Assembly: GCA_023554335.1 (NCBI GenBank)
Contig: JAMJQR010000113.1
Span: 1-50,994, forward strand
Reading direction: 5' to 3'
DNA length: 50,994 bases
Source: Candidatus Benthicola marisminoris
Lineage (GTDB): Bacteria > Gemmatimonadota > Gemmatimonadetes > Palauibacterales > Palauibacteraceae
Made by a program: the position numbers and the translations under genes. The notes under the pieces were generated by a model that made no database searches, was not told where the DNA came from, and was given only the letters and a program-made list of their open reading frames with translations. Below are positions 42,646 to 50,994 of this stretch, in pieces. Numbering within the stretch: position 1 is the first letter of the stretch; every line of letters starts with the position of its first letter.

Positions 42646-44064
42646 GTGAAGGACAGTGACTTCTTGGGCGACGCCGCGCGCGCGGCTCGTTGGATCGAGT
42701 CGTATCGGCGGAGAGTAGCTGCGCTTCCGGTGCTGCCACGCGTCCAGCCGGGCGAGATCGAAGCGCTTCTGCCGGCCGACCCCCCGGACGAGCCCGGGAG
42801 CTTGGCGAGCCTTCTCGCGGAGATGGACGAGATCATCGTCCCCGGACTGACGCACTGGAATCACCCCGGCTTCATGGCCTATTTCTGCAGTTCCACGACC
42901 GATGCCGGGGTCCTCGCGGAGTTCCTGGCCGCGGAGCTGAACCAGAACGCGATGTTGTGGCGTACGTCCCCGGCCGGGACCGAGCTCGAACGCAAGGTGG
43001 TCGACTGGATACGGCGTTTCGTGGTCCTCCCCGAGGCTTTCGAGGGACTGATCCTGGACACCGCCTCCACCAGCTCCTTCACCGCGCTGCTTGCGGCCCG
43101 CGAGCGGGCGGTGCCCGGAGTCCGCCAGTCGGGGCTCTCGGGTCGGGCCGGCCTCGGCCCGTGCACGGTCTACGTCTCTTCCGAAGCACACAGCTCGGTC
43201 CACAAGTCGGCCCTCGCTGCGGGCATGGGTCTGGAGCAGGTCCGATCCATCCCCGTGGACGATGCGCTTCGAATGATCCCGGACGAGCTGGAGCAAGCCC
43301 TGTCGAGGGACCGGGAGGCGGGCGACACGCCGGTCATGGTTTGCGCCACGATCGGCACGACGTCCACTACAGCCGTGGACCCCGTGTCCGAGATCGCCGG
43401 GGTGTGTTCCCGGCACGGCGTCTGGCTGCACGTGGACGCGGCCTACGCAGGTCCCGCGGCATCGCTGCCCGAGAAACGGAAGCTCTTCGACGGCTGGGAA
43501 CGAGCCGACTCGATCGTCCTGAACCCGCACAAATGGATGTCCACTCCAATCGACTGCAGCGTGCTGCTTTATCGGGACGCTGGGGCGATGAGAGAGCCGC
43601 TGTCGCTGACTCCGGAGTACCTGCGTAGCGAGGAAGACGGGACCAACCTCATGGACATCGGGCTGTCCCTGGGAAGGCGCTTTCGAGCGCTGAAGTTGTG
43701 GTTCCAGTTCAGGCTGGAGGGGGCCCAGGCGATGCGTGCGAGACTGCGCAGTCACATCGCACAGGCGGATCGGGTGGCAAAGTGGATCGAGACGGATCCC
43801 AGATTCGAGCTGGTCGCGCCCCACCCCTTCTCGCTCGTCGTCTTTCGGGCGGTCCCGCCGGACGGGATAGAAGGCGACGAATGGAACCGCGGTCTACTGG
43901 AATCGGTAAACCGTCGGGGTCAGGTGTTCCTCTCTCACACCAAGGTCGGGGGGAGGTATGTTATCCGGATCGCCGTCGGTAGCGCCCGTGGAACGGACGA
44001 GGCGGTCCGCGAAGCCTGGCAGGCGCTGCAGGAAGAATACGATCGGCTCGCGGAAGCGTATTGA
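42646..44064 (+). CDS. Group II PLP-dependent amino acid decarboxylase (aromatic type)
   Basis: About 472 residues. The fold is that of aromatic-L-amino-acid and related decarboxylases: THWNHPGFMAYFCSSTT at the N-terminus, then ILDTASTSSFTALLAARER, YVSSEAHSSVHKSALAAG, ATIGTTSTTAVDP, WLHVDAAYAGPAA (PLP Asp) and the lysine in VLNPHKWMSTPID. Substrate may be Tyr, Trp, DOPA or similar; I cannot tell which. I prefer GTG 42646 (GGAGG upstream) to the track's ATG at 42616. bcp follows after 22 bp. Confidence 0.88.
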   Translation: MKDSDFLGDAARAARWIESYRRRVAALPVLPRVQPGEIEALLPADPPDEPGSLASLLAEMDEIIVPGLTHWNHPGFMAYFCSSTTDAGVLAEFLAAELNQNAMLWRTSPAGTELERKVVDWIRRFVVLPEAFEGLILDTASTSSFTALLAARERAVPGVRQSGLSGRAGLGPCTVYVSSEAHSSVHKSALAAGMGLEQVRSIPVDDALRMIPDELEQALSRDREAGDTPVMVCATIGTTSTTAVDPVSEIAGVCSRHGVWLHVDAAYAGPAASLPEKRKLFDGWERADSIVLNPHKWMSTPIDCSVLLYRDAGAMREPLSLTPEYLRSEEDGTNLMDIGLSLGRRFRALKLWFQFRLEGAQAMRARLRSHIAQADRVAKWIETDPRFELVAPHPFSLVVFRAVPPDGIEGDEWNRGLLESVNRRGQVFLSHTKVGGRYVIRIAVGSARGTDEAVREAWQALQEEYDRLAEAY

Positions 44065-44086
44065 AATCGGAATGGGAGACGAAGCA

Positions 44087-44545
44087 ATGATGGAAGTCGG
44101 AGACATGGCGCCGGATTTCGAGCTTCCGGCGGACAACGGGGACATGGTGCGACTCGCGGACCTCCGGGGCACCCGGGTGATCCTATACTTCTATCCCAAG
44201 GATGATACGAGCGGCTGCACCAAGCAGGCGTGCGGCTTCCGGGACGCCATGCCGGCGATTCGGGAGCGGGACGCCGTCCTGCTCGGCATCAGCCCCGATC
44301 CCGTGCGATCCCACGAGAAGTTCCGCGACAAGTATGAGCTCAACTTCCCGCTGCTGGCGGACGAGGACCATTCCGTGGCCCTGGCCTACGGCGCGTGGGG
44401 AAAGAAGAAGCTCTACGGCCGCGAGTACGAGGGCATCCTGCGGTCGACCTTCGTGATCGACGCGGACGGGAGAGTCGAGAAGGTATTTCGCAGGGTTCGC
44501 CCGGCGGAGAGCGCCGCGCAGGTTCTCGCCGAGCTCGGCGCGTGA
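44087..44545 (+). CDS. bcp: Peroxiredoxin Q / bacterioferritin comigratory protein
   Basis: A 152-residue thiol peroxidase. The peroxidatic site is YFYPKDDTSGCTKQACGFRD with Cys-x4-Cys, so the resolving Cys is on the same helix, the atypical two-Cys PrxQ arrangement. Also seen: VGDMAPDFELPADNG and RSTFVIDADGRVEKVF. I start at ATG 44087 (GGGAG upstream) rather than the track's longer frame, which lies on the decarboxylase gene. It overlaps the DsbA-like gene by GTGA; the thioredoxin-fold partner may reduce or act beside it in another compartment. Confidence 0.94.
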   Translation: MMEVGDMAPDFELPADNGDMVRLADLRGTRVILYFYPKDDTSGCTKQACGFRDAMPAIRERDAVLLGISPDPVRSHEKFRDKYELNFPLLADEDHSVALAYGAWGKKKLYGREYEGILRSTFVIDADGRVEKVFRRVRPAESAAQVLAELGA

Positions 44546-45219
44546 GGGGCGGCCGGAGCGGGCCTCGGACCCTGGCAATACTCCTCGGCGCCATCTTCGC
44601 GGTGCACCCGGGCGTTGCAGACGCCCAGGAACCGGCCGTGGTCCCTGCCGAACAGGCGGTGATCCTCGAGCGGGCCGATCGCGCTCGCGCGAAGGGGGAT
44701 CCAGATGCGCCGATCCGTATCGTCGAGATCTCGGATTTCGAGTGCCCGTTCTGCGCCCGTTTCTTCGAGGAGTCGTACCGGGCCATCGACAGCATCTACG
44801 TCCAGTCCGGATTGGCGCGCTACGTGTGGATCTCGTTCCCCAACTCCACGCACCCCCGGGCGTGGCCGGCGATCGAGGCGGCGTTCTGCGCGGGTGCGGC
44901 CGGACGGTTCTGGGCCATGCACGACTTGCTGTTCGAGCGACGCGAGGAGTGGAGCGAGGCGGAGGATCTGAACACTTTGTTCGAATCCTGGGCGCCCGAC
45001 GCCGGTGTGGAAGCCGAGTCGTTTGCGGCCTGCCTGCGCAACGATCAGACAGCGCCGCTCCAGGTGAGGGACTACGAGTCGGCCATCACGGCCGGCGTGG
45101 CGAGCACCCCCTTCTTCGTGGTCGGAGACAGCGTGGCCATCCGCGGGGCGGTTCCGTTGGAGACGTTTCGCTCGGCTATAGACAGCGTGCTGGTCCTCAG
45201 GGGACACGAAGCGCCGTGA
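44542..45219 (+). CDS. Exported DsbA/thioredoxin-like thiol-disulfide protein
   Basis: 225 residues from GTG 44542, which overlaps the bcp stop (GTGA). The first ~28 residues are a signal peptide (TLAILLGAIFAVHPGVADAQ). The thioredoxin-like domain has IRIVEISDFECPFCARFFEES, with active-site CPFC, and the cis-Pro region GVASTPFFVVGD. Two further Cys lie in the helical insert (AAFCAGAAG, AACLRND). This is the DsbA-like Thioredoxin_4 group, acting on exported proteins. Whether it oxidises or isomerises is unknown. Confidence 0.88.
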   Translation: MRGGRSGPRTLAILLGAIFAVHPGVADAQEPAVVPAEQAVILERADRARAKGDPDAPIRIVEISDFECPFCARFFEESYRAIDSIYVQSGLARYVWISFPNSTHPRAWPAIEAAFCAGAAGRFWAMHDLLFERREEWSEAEDLNTLFESWAPDAGVEAESFAACLRNDQTAPLQVRDYESAITAGVASTPFFVVGDSVAIRGAVPLETFRSAIDSVLVLRGHEAP

Positions 45220-45221
45220 GC

Positions 45222-45947
45222 CTAGCGCTCTCCCGCTGACATCCGCTGGAACACGAGACGCATTCCCTCGATGGCCGCTGCGGCCGTATGCGCCGCGTCG
45301 TCGAAGCGGCCGGACAGCTCCCGTTCGCCTACACCCGCGAGCGGTATGTCCAGCGTGAAGTGCACGGAGACGCCCGCAGGTCGTACCTCCGCCGTCCGGT
45401 CCGCCCAGCCGTCCTCGGAGGCATCCAGCGCCCCCTCGATGTGAACCTCCACCACGTCACAGGCGCCTCCAACCTCCTGCGCCATCATGGCCAGCCTACG
45501 GGCCAGGGCCTCGTTGGAATCCGGGTCTGACCGGCGTTCCTGCATCCACAGGTTGGGAGGGGCTACGTCGAGCGCCAGGTACCCCATGTGGACGTCCGGG
45601 TGAAAATCGAGCCTGGATTCCGGGCCCGCAGAGGATCCGGCTACGCCCCCGAACGGGGCGTCGTCCGTTTCCCACGCCAGGTAGGAGAGCAACCCCTCGG
45701 GGCCGATGGCGGCGGCCGCCAGCGCCACCTCGTCGAGGGAGAGCTCGACGAGAACCGAAGGAGCGTGCAGGGCGTCGATGGCTCCCGACTCCATGATGTC
45801 CAGCTCGGACTGGTCGTATGCGAGGCAGCGGAAGAACCAGGAGGTCGGCTCCTGCCTTCCCTCGAACTCGTCGCGGACCCCGAGGCCAGCCCCCCTGAGA
45901 GCGCTCAGGAGATTGTAGGCGATCTGGTGGCGAGTGAAGTTCGGCAC
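45222..45947 (-). CDS. Hypothetical protein
   Basis: 241 residues, unknown family. It starts MPNFTRHQIAYNLLSAL, is acidic, with no transmembrane helix, and has only two or three Cys. Segments such as SVLVELSLDEVALAAAAIGPEG and MMAQEVGGACDVVEVHIEGAL suggest an alpha/beta fold. It lies 10 bp after a lipoprotein gene on the same strand and ends 2 bp from the converging DsbA-like gene. Codon use is like its neighbours, so I take it as real. Confidence 0.65.
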   Translation of the reverse strand: MPNFTRHQIAYNLLSALRGAGLGVRDEFEGRQEPTSWFFRCLAYDQSELDIMESGAIDALHAPSVLVELSLDEVALAAAAIGPEGLLSYLAWETDDAPFGGVAGSSAGPESRLDFHPDVHMGYLALDVAPPNLWMQERRSDPDSNEALARRLAMMAQEVGGACDVVEVHIEGALDASEDGWADRTAEVRPAGVSVHFTLDIPLAGVGERELSGRFDDAAHTAAAAIEGMRLVFQRMSAGER

Positions 45948-45957
45948 AACGAATCTC

Positions 45958-46536
45958 CTAGCGACCGATCATGATGTGCGCCCACGGAGTGCCGGGCAGC
46001 ATCAGCCACGGGGAGTCGCCCTCCGGCCGAGTCGGAAGCCCGAGCGTTTCCGCCGTGGCACCCGGAACGTACACCACCACCAGTCTGCGTGCCTCATCCA
46101 GGTCGCCCGGGCCCGCGTCCGAGCTGATCGAGTAGAGGGCGGCCTGCTTCGGCATCCTGAAGTCACCGGCCTCCAGCGCCTCGTACCGCGCGCTCATCAC
46201 TTCGTCGCTCCCCTCTCCTTCCGCCCTGAGGCGCCGGCCCAATGACATGAAGGGCTCGAGGCTCTCGTGATAGCAGGAGGTGTGAAAGCCCTCCGTAGCC
46301 GGATCGTCGGCGAGGCATACGAGTCCGTTGCTCCCCGCCCGAAGCAGCGTCAGCGGGTCTGTCTCGCGCGGCTCGCCTCCGTAGCCCAACACCGAGGCCG
46401 AGGCACGGAGCGATTCAGGTGCGGCCAGGACGGCCTGCTCAATCTGGTTCTGGCGGTCCGGTCCCGCATCCTGAGCGCTCGCCGTGCAGCCCGTGAGGCC
46501 CAGAAGCAGAAGCGTTGCAGCGGCTCGAACCCGCAT
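45958..46536 (-). CDS. Hypothetical lipoprotein
   Basis: 192 residues from ATG 46536, with GAGGGGGG a few bases upstream; the track starts five codons earlier. The signal peptide ends in the lipobox LLLGLTGC, so lipid attachment after cleavage is expected. The mature part has ENAAPESLRASA-like helical sequence (AVLAAPESLRASASVLGYGG), two Cys (LVCLADDP, HTSCYHESL) and RLVVVYVPGAT. No family is recognised. It is probably co-transcribed with the hypothetical gene after it. Confidence 0.7.
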   Translation of the reverse strand: MRVRAAATLLLLGLTGCTASAQDAGPDRQNQIEQAVLAAPESLRASASVLGYGGEPRETDPLTLLRAGSNGLVCLADDPATEGFHTSCYHESLEPFMSLGRRLRAEGEGSDEVMSARYEALEAGDFRMPKQAALYSISSDAGPGDLDEARRLVVVYVPGATAETLGLPTRPEGDSPWLMLPGTPWAHIMIGR

Positions 46537-46868
46537 GTTTACCCCCCTCACTTGTCACTTTGTCCCGCCGTGAGATAGCTTGACCCGCTACGGTGTCGGG
46601 ATCGGGTAGCGTGGCCCCACACACGAGGTGCCGGACCCACAGAAATGTACGATAGTCATGGTGTTTACGGCAGATCTCGGGTCCCCGCATGTGGCGGGAC
46701 GGCTTGTCCCGGCCCGCACGCATCACGGCACGCTTCTCGCTACCCACGCGGGGAATTGTGCTCGCTGTAGCCAGCACCGGCGAAGGGAAACTCCCCCTCC
46801 TGGTCGAGGTCATCGAGGTAACGCACGGTGGCCAGCGCGGTTGAACCCTACATGAGAGCGAACAACCC
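46537..46868. other. Divergent intergenic region before pntAA
   Basis: 332 bp between the hypothetical lipoprotein (minus) and pntAA (plus). It should hold promoters in both directions. I see TTGACC at 46582 but no -10 at proper spacing, and no strong Shine-Dalgarno before the pntAA ATG. ORFs here look like noise. Confidence 0.5.
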
Positions 46869-47999
46869 ATGCGAATAGCTGTCCCGAAGGAGCATACGCC
46901 GCTCGATCAGCGCGTGGCCATGACCCCGCAGGCGATCAAGCGTCTTGCTTCGGACGAGATCCAGTTCGTCGTGGAAAGCGGGGCCGGGCTCGGAGCCTCT
47001 TTCACAGACGACGAGTACCGCGAAGCCGGCGCCGAGATCGTCCAGGACCTGAAGGCCCTGTTCGATGGCGCGGACGTGGTCACGAAGATCAATGGCCCGG
47101 TCAAGAGGGAGGACGGGACGGACGAAGTCGAGCTGATCCCGGCCGGAGCCCTGTTCCTGGCCCAAATGCGACCGCACGAGAACTCCGAGATTCTCAGCCG
47201 GCTCGCCGAGCGTGGCGTGACCTCGTTCTCGATGGAGCTGATGCCGCGCACGACGCTGGCCCAACGCATGGACTGCCTCTCGGCGTTCAGCACCGTCGCG
47301 GGCTACATGGCGGTCATCCGGGGCGCCGAGGCCGGAAGCAAGTTCTTCCCCATGCTCACCACGGCGGCGGGGACGATACCTCCGGCGCACGTGTTCATCA
47401 TCGGCGCTGGCGTGGCCGGCCTTCAGGCCATCGCCACCGCGCGCCGCCTTGGCGCTGTGGTCGAGGGTTTCGACATCCGGCCCGAGACCAAGGAACAGGT
47501 GGAGAGCCTCGGGGCGAAGTTCGTCGAGTGGGAGGACGCCACCGACGACATGCAGACCGAAGGCGGATACGCCAAGGAAGTGTCGGAGGAGGAAGAGGAG
47601 CGCGAGCGTCAGCTTCTCTCAGATCACATCGCGATGTCCGACGTAGTGGTCACGACGGCGCTCGTTCCGGGCCGTCCGGCACCGAAGCTCATCTCCGAGG
47701 ACATGGTCAAGGGGATGAAGCCCGGGTCGGTGATCGTCGACCTCGCGGCTGAGACCGGTGGCAACTGTGAGCTGACGGTGAAAGGCGAGGTCGTGGAGCG
47801 CCACGGAGTAGTGATCCTCGGCCAGACCGACCTCGCGGCCTCGCTTCCGGTGCACGGAAGCCTGATGTACGGCCGCATCGTATCCGTCCTCCTGCAGCAC
47901 ATCATGAACGACGAGGGCAAGATCGTCATCGACCTCGATGAAGAGATCACGTCCGGGATCACGGTTACGCACGACGGAAATGTGAGGTATCAGCAATGA
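46869..47999 (+). CDS. pntAA: NAD(P) transhydrogenase subunit alpha 1 (NAD-binding)
   Basis: 376 residues, the soluble NAD(H)-binding domain I. Seen: MRIAVPKEHTPLDQRVAMTP, FMIGAGVAGLQAIATARRLGA-type Rossmann loop (IIGAGVAGLQAIATARRLGA), ALVPGRPAPKLI and SVIVDLAAETGGNCELT. An acidic insert (VSEEEEERERQLL) is present. Together with pntAB and pntB it forms the proton-translocating transhydrogenase, which makes NADPH from NADH using the proton gradient. This three-gene form is like that of Rhodospirillum. Its stop overlaps the pntAB start (ATGA). Confidence 0.97.
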   Translation: MRIAVPKEHTPLDQRVAMTPQAIKRLASDEIQFVVESGAGLGASFTDDEYREAGAEIVQDLKALFDGADVVTKINGPVKREDGTDEVELIPAGALFLAQMRPHENSEILSRLAERGVTSFSMELMPRTTLAQRMDCLSAFSTVAGYMAVIRGAEAGSKFFPMLTTAAGTIPPAHVFIIGAGVAGLQAIATARRLGAVVEGFDIRPETKEQVESLGAKFVEWEDATDDMQTEGGYAKEVSEEEEERERQLLSDHIAMSDVVVTTALVPGRPAPKLISEDMVKGMKPGSVIVDLAAETGGNCELTVKGEVVERHGVVILGQTDLAASLPVHGSLMYGRIVSVLLQHIMNDEGKIVIDLDEEITSGITVTHDGNVRYQQ

Positions 48000-48289
48000 C
48001 CGGTACGATTCTCATCAGCGTGTATGTCTTCGTGCTGGCGATGTTCGTCGGCTTCGAGGTCATCACGAAGGTCCCTCCCACGCTGCACACGCCGCTGATG
48101 TCGGGCTCCAACGCCATATCCGGCATCTCGATCGTCGGCGCGCTGGTCATCGCGGGCATGGGACAGGGAACGATGTTCGACATCATCGGCATGGTCGCGG
48201 TTATCGCGGCGACCATCAACGTGGTGGGCGGATTCATGGTCACCGACCGGATGCTGCAGATGTTCCGGCGGGACACCGACACGAACTAG
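47996..48289 (+). CDS. pntAB: NAD(P) transhydrogenase subunit alpha 2 (membrane)
   Basis: 97 residues, a short membrane subunit with three helices (ILISVYVFVLAMFVGFEVI; ISIVGALVIAGMG; IIGMVAVIAATINVVGGFMV). The segment VPPTLHTPLMSGSNAISGI is characteristic. It corresponds to the C-terminal part of E. coli PntA and joins pntB helices to form the proton channel. pntB starts 19 bp later. Confidence 0.96.
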   Translation: MTGTILISVYVFVLAMFVGFEVITKVPPTLHTPLMSGSNAISGISIVGALVIAGMGQGTMFDIIGMVAVIAATINVVGGFMVTDRMLQMFRRDTDTN

Positions 48290-48308
48290 CGAACGCCGAG
48301 GCAGATAG

Positions 48309-49748
48309 ATGGAAACCAGAGTCCTCATCATGCAGCTCGCCTACCTCGTGTCGGCGGTGCTGTTCATACTCGGGCTGAAGCGCCTCAGCCACCCCGACAC
48401 CGCACGTGGCGGGAACAGGCTGGCGGCGATCGGCATGCTGCTCGCGGTCGTCGCGACGCTCGTAGGCGAGCAGATCATCACCTGGCAGTGGATCATCGCC
48501 GGTCTGATCATCGGGGCCCTGATCGGCGGCTTCATGGCGCGGTTCGTGAAGATGACGGCCATGCCACAGATGGTGGGCCTGTTCAACGGATTCGGGGGCC
48601 TGGCCTCCGGTCTCGTGGCGGCGGCCGAGTACCTGCGCTACTCGATGGGAGTGGCAGGGACGGCCGATGTACCCGTAGACGCCTCCATTTCGATCATGCT
48701 CGGCACGCTGATCGGTGCCGTCACCTTCTCGGGAAGCTTGATCGCATTCGGAAAGCTCCAGGGCGTCGTGACGGAGAAGGCCGTGAAATTCCCCGGCCAG
48801 CAGTTCTTCAATGCCGTGCTCTTCCTGGGCATTCTGGCGGTGATGGCGTACCTCGTGCTCATGACGCCGGAAGCGATTACGGGCGGGGAGACGGGCACCA
48901 TCAACATCGTCTACTACGCGCTCTGGGGCGCAGCGATGCTTCTCGGCATCCTGCTCGTGATTCCGATCGGCGGAGCCGACATGCCCGTAGTTGTATCGCT
49001 CCTGAACTCGTACTCGGGTCTGGCGGCGTCGGCGGCCGGATTCGTTCTCAACAACAACGTCCTGATCATTTCGGGCGCCCTGGTCGGGGCCTCAGGTTTG
49101 ATTCTCACCCGGATCATGTGCAAGGCCATGAACCGGTCCCTCGCCAACGTGATCTTCGGATCATTCGGCCAGGTGGCGGGCAAGGAGCTCGCCAAGGGTG
49201 AGAAGCGCACGATGGCTGATGTGAACGACGTGCAGGCCGACGACGTGGCCATGCTGCTCGCATACGCCAAGCAGGTCGTGATCGTGCCCGGGTACGGCCT
49301 CGCAGTAGCGCAGGCCCAGCACAAGCTCCGCGAGCTATGCGATAACCTGGAGAGTCGTGGCGTCACGGTGAAGTACGTGGTGCACCCGGTTGCCGGGCGC
49401 ATGCCCGGACACATGAACGTGCTGCTGGCCGAGGCCAACGTGCCGTACAACCAGCTGTACGAGCCGGAGGACGTGAACCCGGACATCGCCAACGTGGACG
49501 CCTGCCTGGTCGTGGGTGCGAACGACGTGGTGAACCCTGCAGCCCGGGACGAGCCGGCCAGCGACCTGTACGGAATGCCCATCATCGAGGTGGACCGCGC
49601 GAAGCACACCGTGGTCATGAAGCGGAGCCTGAACCCGGGCTTCGCGGGCCTCGACAACGAGCTCTTCTACCTTCGGAACACGATGATGCTGTTCGGCGAC
49701 GCGGCCGACTCCATCGGACGGATTCTGGAGGAAGTGAAGCAGCTGTAG
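48309..49748 (+). CDS. pntB: NAD(P) transhydrogenase subunit beta
   Basis: 479 residues: about nine transmembrane helices, then the NADP(H)-binding domain III. Membrane part: FVKMTAMPQMVGLFNGFGGL, and SLIAFGKLQGVVTEKAVKFPG. Domain III: VIVPGYGLAVAQAQHKLREL, VVHPVAGRMPGHMNVLLAEA, LVVGANDVVNPAARDEPASD and IIEVDRAKHTVVMKRSLNPGFAG. All are typical of PntB. It ends just before a strong hairpin. Confidence 0.97.
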   Translation: METRVLIMQLAYLVSAVLFILGLKRLSHPDTARGGNRLAAIGMLLAVVATLVGEQIITWQWIIAGLIIGALIGGFMARFVKMTAMPQMVGLFNGFGGLASGLVAAAEYLRYSMGVAGTADVPVDASISIMLGTLIGAVTFSGSLIAFGKLQGVVTEKAVKFPGQQFFNAVLFLGILAVMAYLVLMTPEAITGGETGTINIVYYALWGAAMLLGILLVIPIGGADMPVVVSLLNSYSGLAASAAGFVLNNNVLIISGALVGASGLILTRIMCKAMNRSLANVIFGSFGQVAGKELAKGEKRTMADVNDVQADDVAMLLAYAKQVVIVPGYGLAVAQAQHKLRELCDNLESRGVTVKYVVHPVAGRMPGHMNVLLAEANVPYNQLYEPEDVNPDIANVDACLVVGANDVVNPAARDEPASDLYGMPIIEVDRAKHTVVMKRSLNPGFAGLDNELFYLRNTMMLFGDAADSIGRILEEVKQL

Positions 49749-49759
49749 TAGCGCCCCCT

Positions 49760-49791
49760 GCGCTCCTCCCGGCTCCGGCCGGGAGGAGCGC
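49760..49791. terminator. Strong hairpin between pntB and egtD (convergent)
   Basis: A perfect 13-bp stem (GCGCTCCTCCCGG / CCGGGAGGAGCGC) with a 6-nt loop, 12 bp after the pntB stop and 32 bp before the egtD stop. No U-run follows, but its stability and place between converging genes suggest a bidirectional terminator. Confidence 0.65.
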
Positions 49792-49822
49792 CCCGGTGCC
49801 GGAGCCCGTGCGTCCCTTCAGA

Positions 49823-50815
49823 TCAGCGAGGAGCGCGCGCCAGCGCCAGGGCGAAGCGCCTCGCCTCGTCCGTGCACCATGACTCTAAGGCGAGGCCGGA
49901 AGAACCGAGCAGCATCTCTGCGGATTCCCGGGTGTACTTGTGGCTCAACTCCGTCCGGATCGTCTCTCCCTCGCGGACAGTGACATCGAGTCCGATCGCT
50001 GGAATCAGGATCCGCTGCTCCCGGAGCGATTCGAGATGCATCTCGACCCGCGACCTCCCCGCATTCCACTCTGCGCGGTGTCGAAAGGCCTCGAGATCGA
50101 AGGACGCCCCGAGCTCCCGGTTGAGCACCCGGAGAACGTTCAGATTGAACCTGGCGGTGACTCCAGCCGCGTCGTTGTAGGCACGCTCGAGGACGGTCGC
50201 TTCCTTCACGAGATCAAAACCGATGAGGAAGGCGTCCGCACCCGTCATCTCAGCTCTCACTGCCTCCAGGAAGGCCTGCGCTTGCACCGTCTCGAGGTTG
50301 CCGATCGTGGAACCGAGAAAGGCGATCAGGCGCGGGCGGCCTGAGAAAGGCAGATTCCTGGGTCGCTCGAAGTCGCCGATCACACCCTCGACCACCATGT
50401 CCGGATAATCGCGTATCAAGGCCTGGGCAGCCCGACGCGATGCGTCCACGCTGACGTCAACCGGCCCGTAGCCTTCGAGCAGTCCCCTCTCGCGCATGGC
50501 GTCGAGCAGAATACGTGTCTTGCGTGCCGCGCCTGAACCGAATTCCACCAGCACCCGGGGACGAGAGGTCTCCACGAAGCGCCCCGATTCCCGCTGCAGG
50601 ATCTCGGTCTCGGCACGCGTCAGGTAATACTCGGGCAGGCGCGTGATCATCTCGAACAGGTGCGAGCCGCGGGCGTCGTAGAAGTACTTCGACGGCAACG
50701 TCCGGGGCACGGCCGTGAGGCCGTCCCTGGCGTCCTTCGCAAGATCGAACGGACTCTCGTGTTCGCGAAGGGTATTGCGGAGAACGATCCTGGAACCGGG
50801 GGGCATGTCCGTCAT
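49823..50815 (-). CDS. egtD: L-histidine N(alpha)-methyltransferase EgtD
   Basis: Makes hercynine, the first step to ergothioneine, by adding three methyl groups to histidine from SAM. Seen: [30 protein letters not shown] (split here into recognisable family blocks), [17 protein letters not shown] (SAM site), [31 protein letters not shown] and [16 protein letters not shown] start at ATG 50815, which overlaps the egtB stop as ATGA and gives 330 residues; the track extends into egtB. egtB upstream completes the pair. Confidence 0.95.
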   Translation of the reverse strand: MTDMPPGSRIVLRNTLREHESPFDLAKDARDGLTAVPRTLPSKYFYDARGSHLFEMITRLPEYYLTRAETEILQRESGRFVETSRPRVLVEFGSGAARKTRILLDAMRERGLLEGYGPVDVSVDASRRAAQALIRDYPDMVVEGVIGDFERPRNLPFSGRPRLIAFLGSTIGNLETVQAQAFLEAVRAEMTGADAFLIGFDLVKEATVLERAYNDAAGVTARFNLNVLRVLNRELGASFDLEAFRHRAEWNAGRSRVEMHLESLREQRILIPAIGLDVTVREGETIRTELSHKYTRESAEMLLGSSGLALESWCTDEARRFALALARAPR

Positions 50816-50994
50816 CGGGCCGAGTCCCGGGCCAGGCGGAAGCCAGCGAAGATCTGGCGGCGAATCGGGTGGTCCCAGTTGCGGAATGAGCTTCGCGCGA
50901 CTCCGGCGTCGGTTGCCCACGACGCGCCCCGCAGCACCATGTAGTCCTTTCCGAAGAACACCTTCGAGTAGTCGTCATAAGGATACGCCTCGAA
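50812..50994 (-). CDS. egtB: Ergothioneine sulfoxide synthase EgtB, C-terminal end (runs off right edge)
   Basis: 60 codons and a stop visible; too short for, or open in, the ORF track, so translated by eye. The sequence [20 protein letters not shown], then [20 protein letters not shown] and [13 protein letters not shown], matches the C-terminus of the FGE-sulfatase-type domain of EgtB, which joins hercynine to cysteine or gamma-glutamylcysteine with O2. It overlaps egtD by ATGA. Confidence 0.92.
   Translation of the reverse strand, partial: FEAYPYDDYSKVFFGKDYMVLRGASWATDAGVARSSFRNWDHPIRRQIFAGFRLARDSAR

Overview
The window is a 51-kb high-GC bacterial chromosome segment, densely packed with housekeeping genes. 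It shows no prophage, IS element or CRISPR array. Several traits together suggest Gemmatimonadota or a neighbouring lineage: high GC, a K+-type membrane pyrophosphatase, a zinc-type ribosomal protein S18, a TL5/CTC-type L25 and ergothioneine genes. This placement is inference; no rRNA is present to test it.

Left part (1-15.1 kb, almost all minus strand). The order of transcription is prs-rplY-pth-hppA, then rpsF-rpsR-DUF2232-rplI-(FakA-FakB fusion)-rsfS-two SPOR-domain envelope proteins-smc. smc runs off the left edge. This cluster joins translation, lipid metabolism, cell-envelope and chromosome-segregation genes. One SPOR protein carries what looks like a degenerate BY-kinase/ParA-like domain. 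A MscS channel lies upstream of prs.

Inserted plus-strand cassette (15.2-19.4 kb). A Ycf46-like AAA+ ATPase, a NudC-type NADH pyrophosphatase and a Ser/Thr kinase with an N-terminal membrane domain are joined by 4-bp overlaps. They may be read from a leaderless promoter. The cassette, with mscS, sits between ispE/tRNA-Gln and prs, genes that are often neighbours.

Middle part (19.4-39.9 kb, mostly minus). tRNA-Gln follows a long run: recA-recX, alaS-small hypothetical-CpsB-like PHP hydrolase-gmhA-cca-rarA-hflX-pdxJ-flippase-like protein-ispE. A plus-strand HerA-like ATPase is divergent from recA. Then come dtd-maf-glpK-TIGR00725-zinc ribbon protein-threonine aldolase.

Intergenic region (39.86-40.6 kb). 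This 744-bp gap is the least explained stretch. It holds three DnaA-box-like 9-mers at 11-bp spacing beside an AT-rich run, a near-consensus sigma70 promoter with a perfect Shine-Dalgarno before a 30-codon ORF, and a perfect 12-bp inverted repeat. The strong minus-strand gene bias of the left 40 kb weakens after this point.

Right part (40.6-51 kb). An SF1 helicase, a group II PLP decarboxylase, bcp-dsbA-like redox genes, two unknown proteins, the three-gene transhydrogenase operon pntAA-pntAB-pntB, and egtB-egtD for ergothioneine. egtB runs off the right edge. A recurrent feature is tight coupling through NTGA overlaps: of eleven such junctions, nine start with GTG or TTG.
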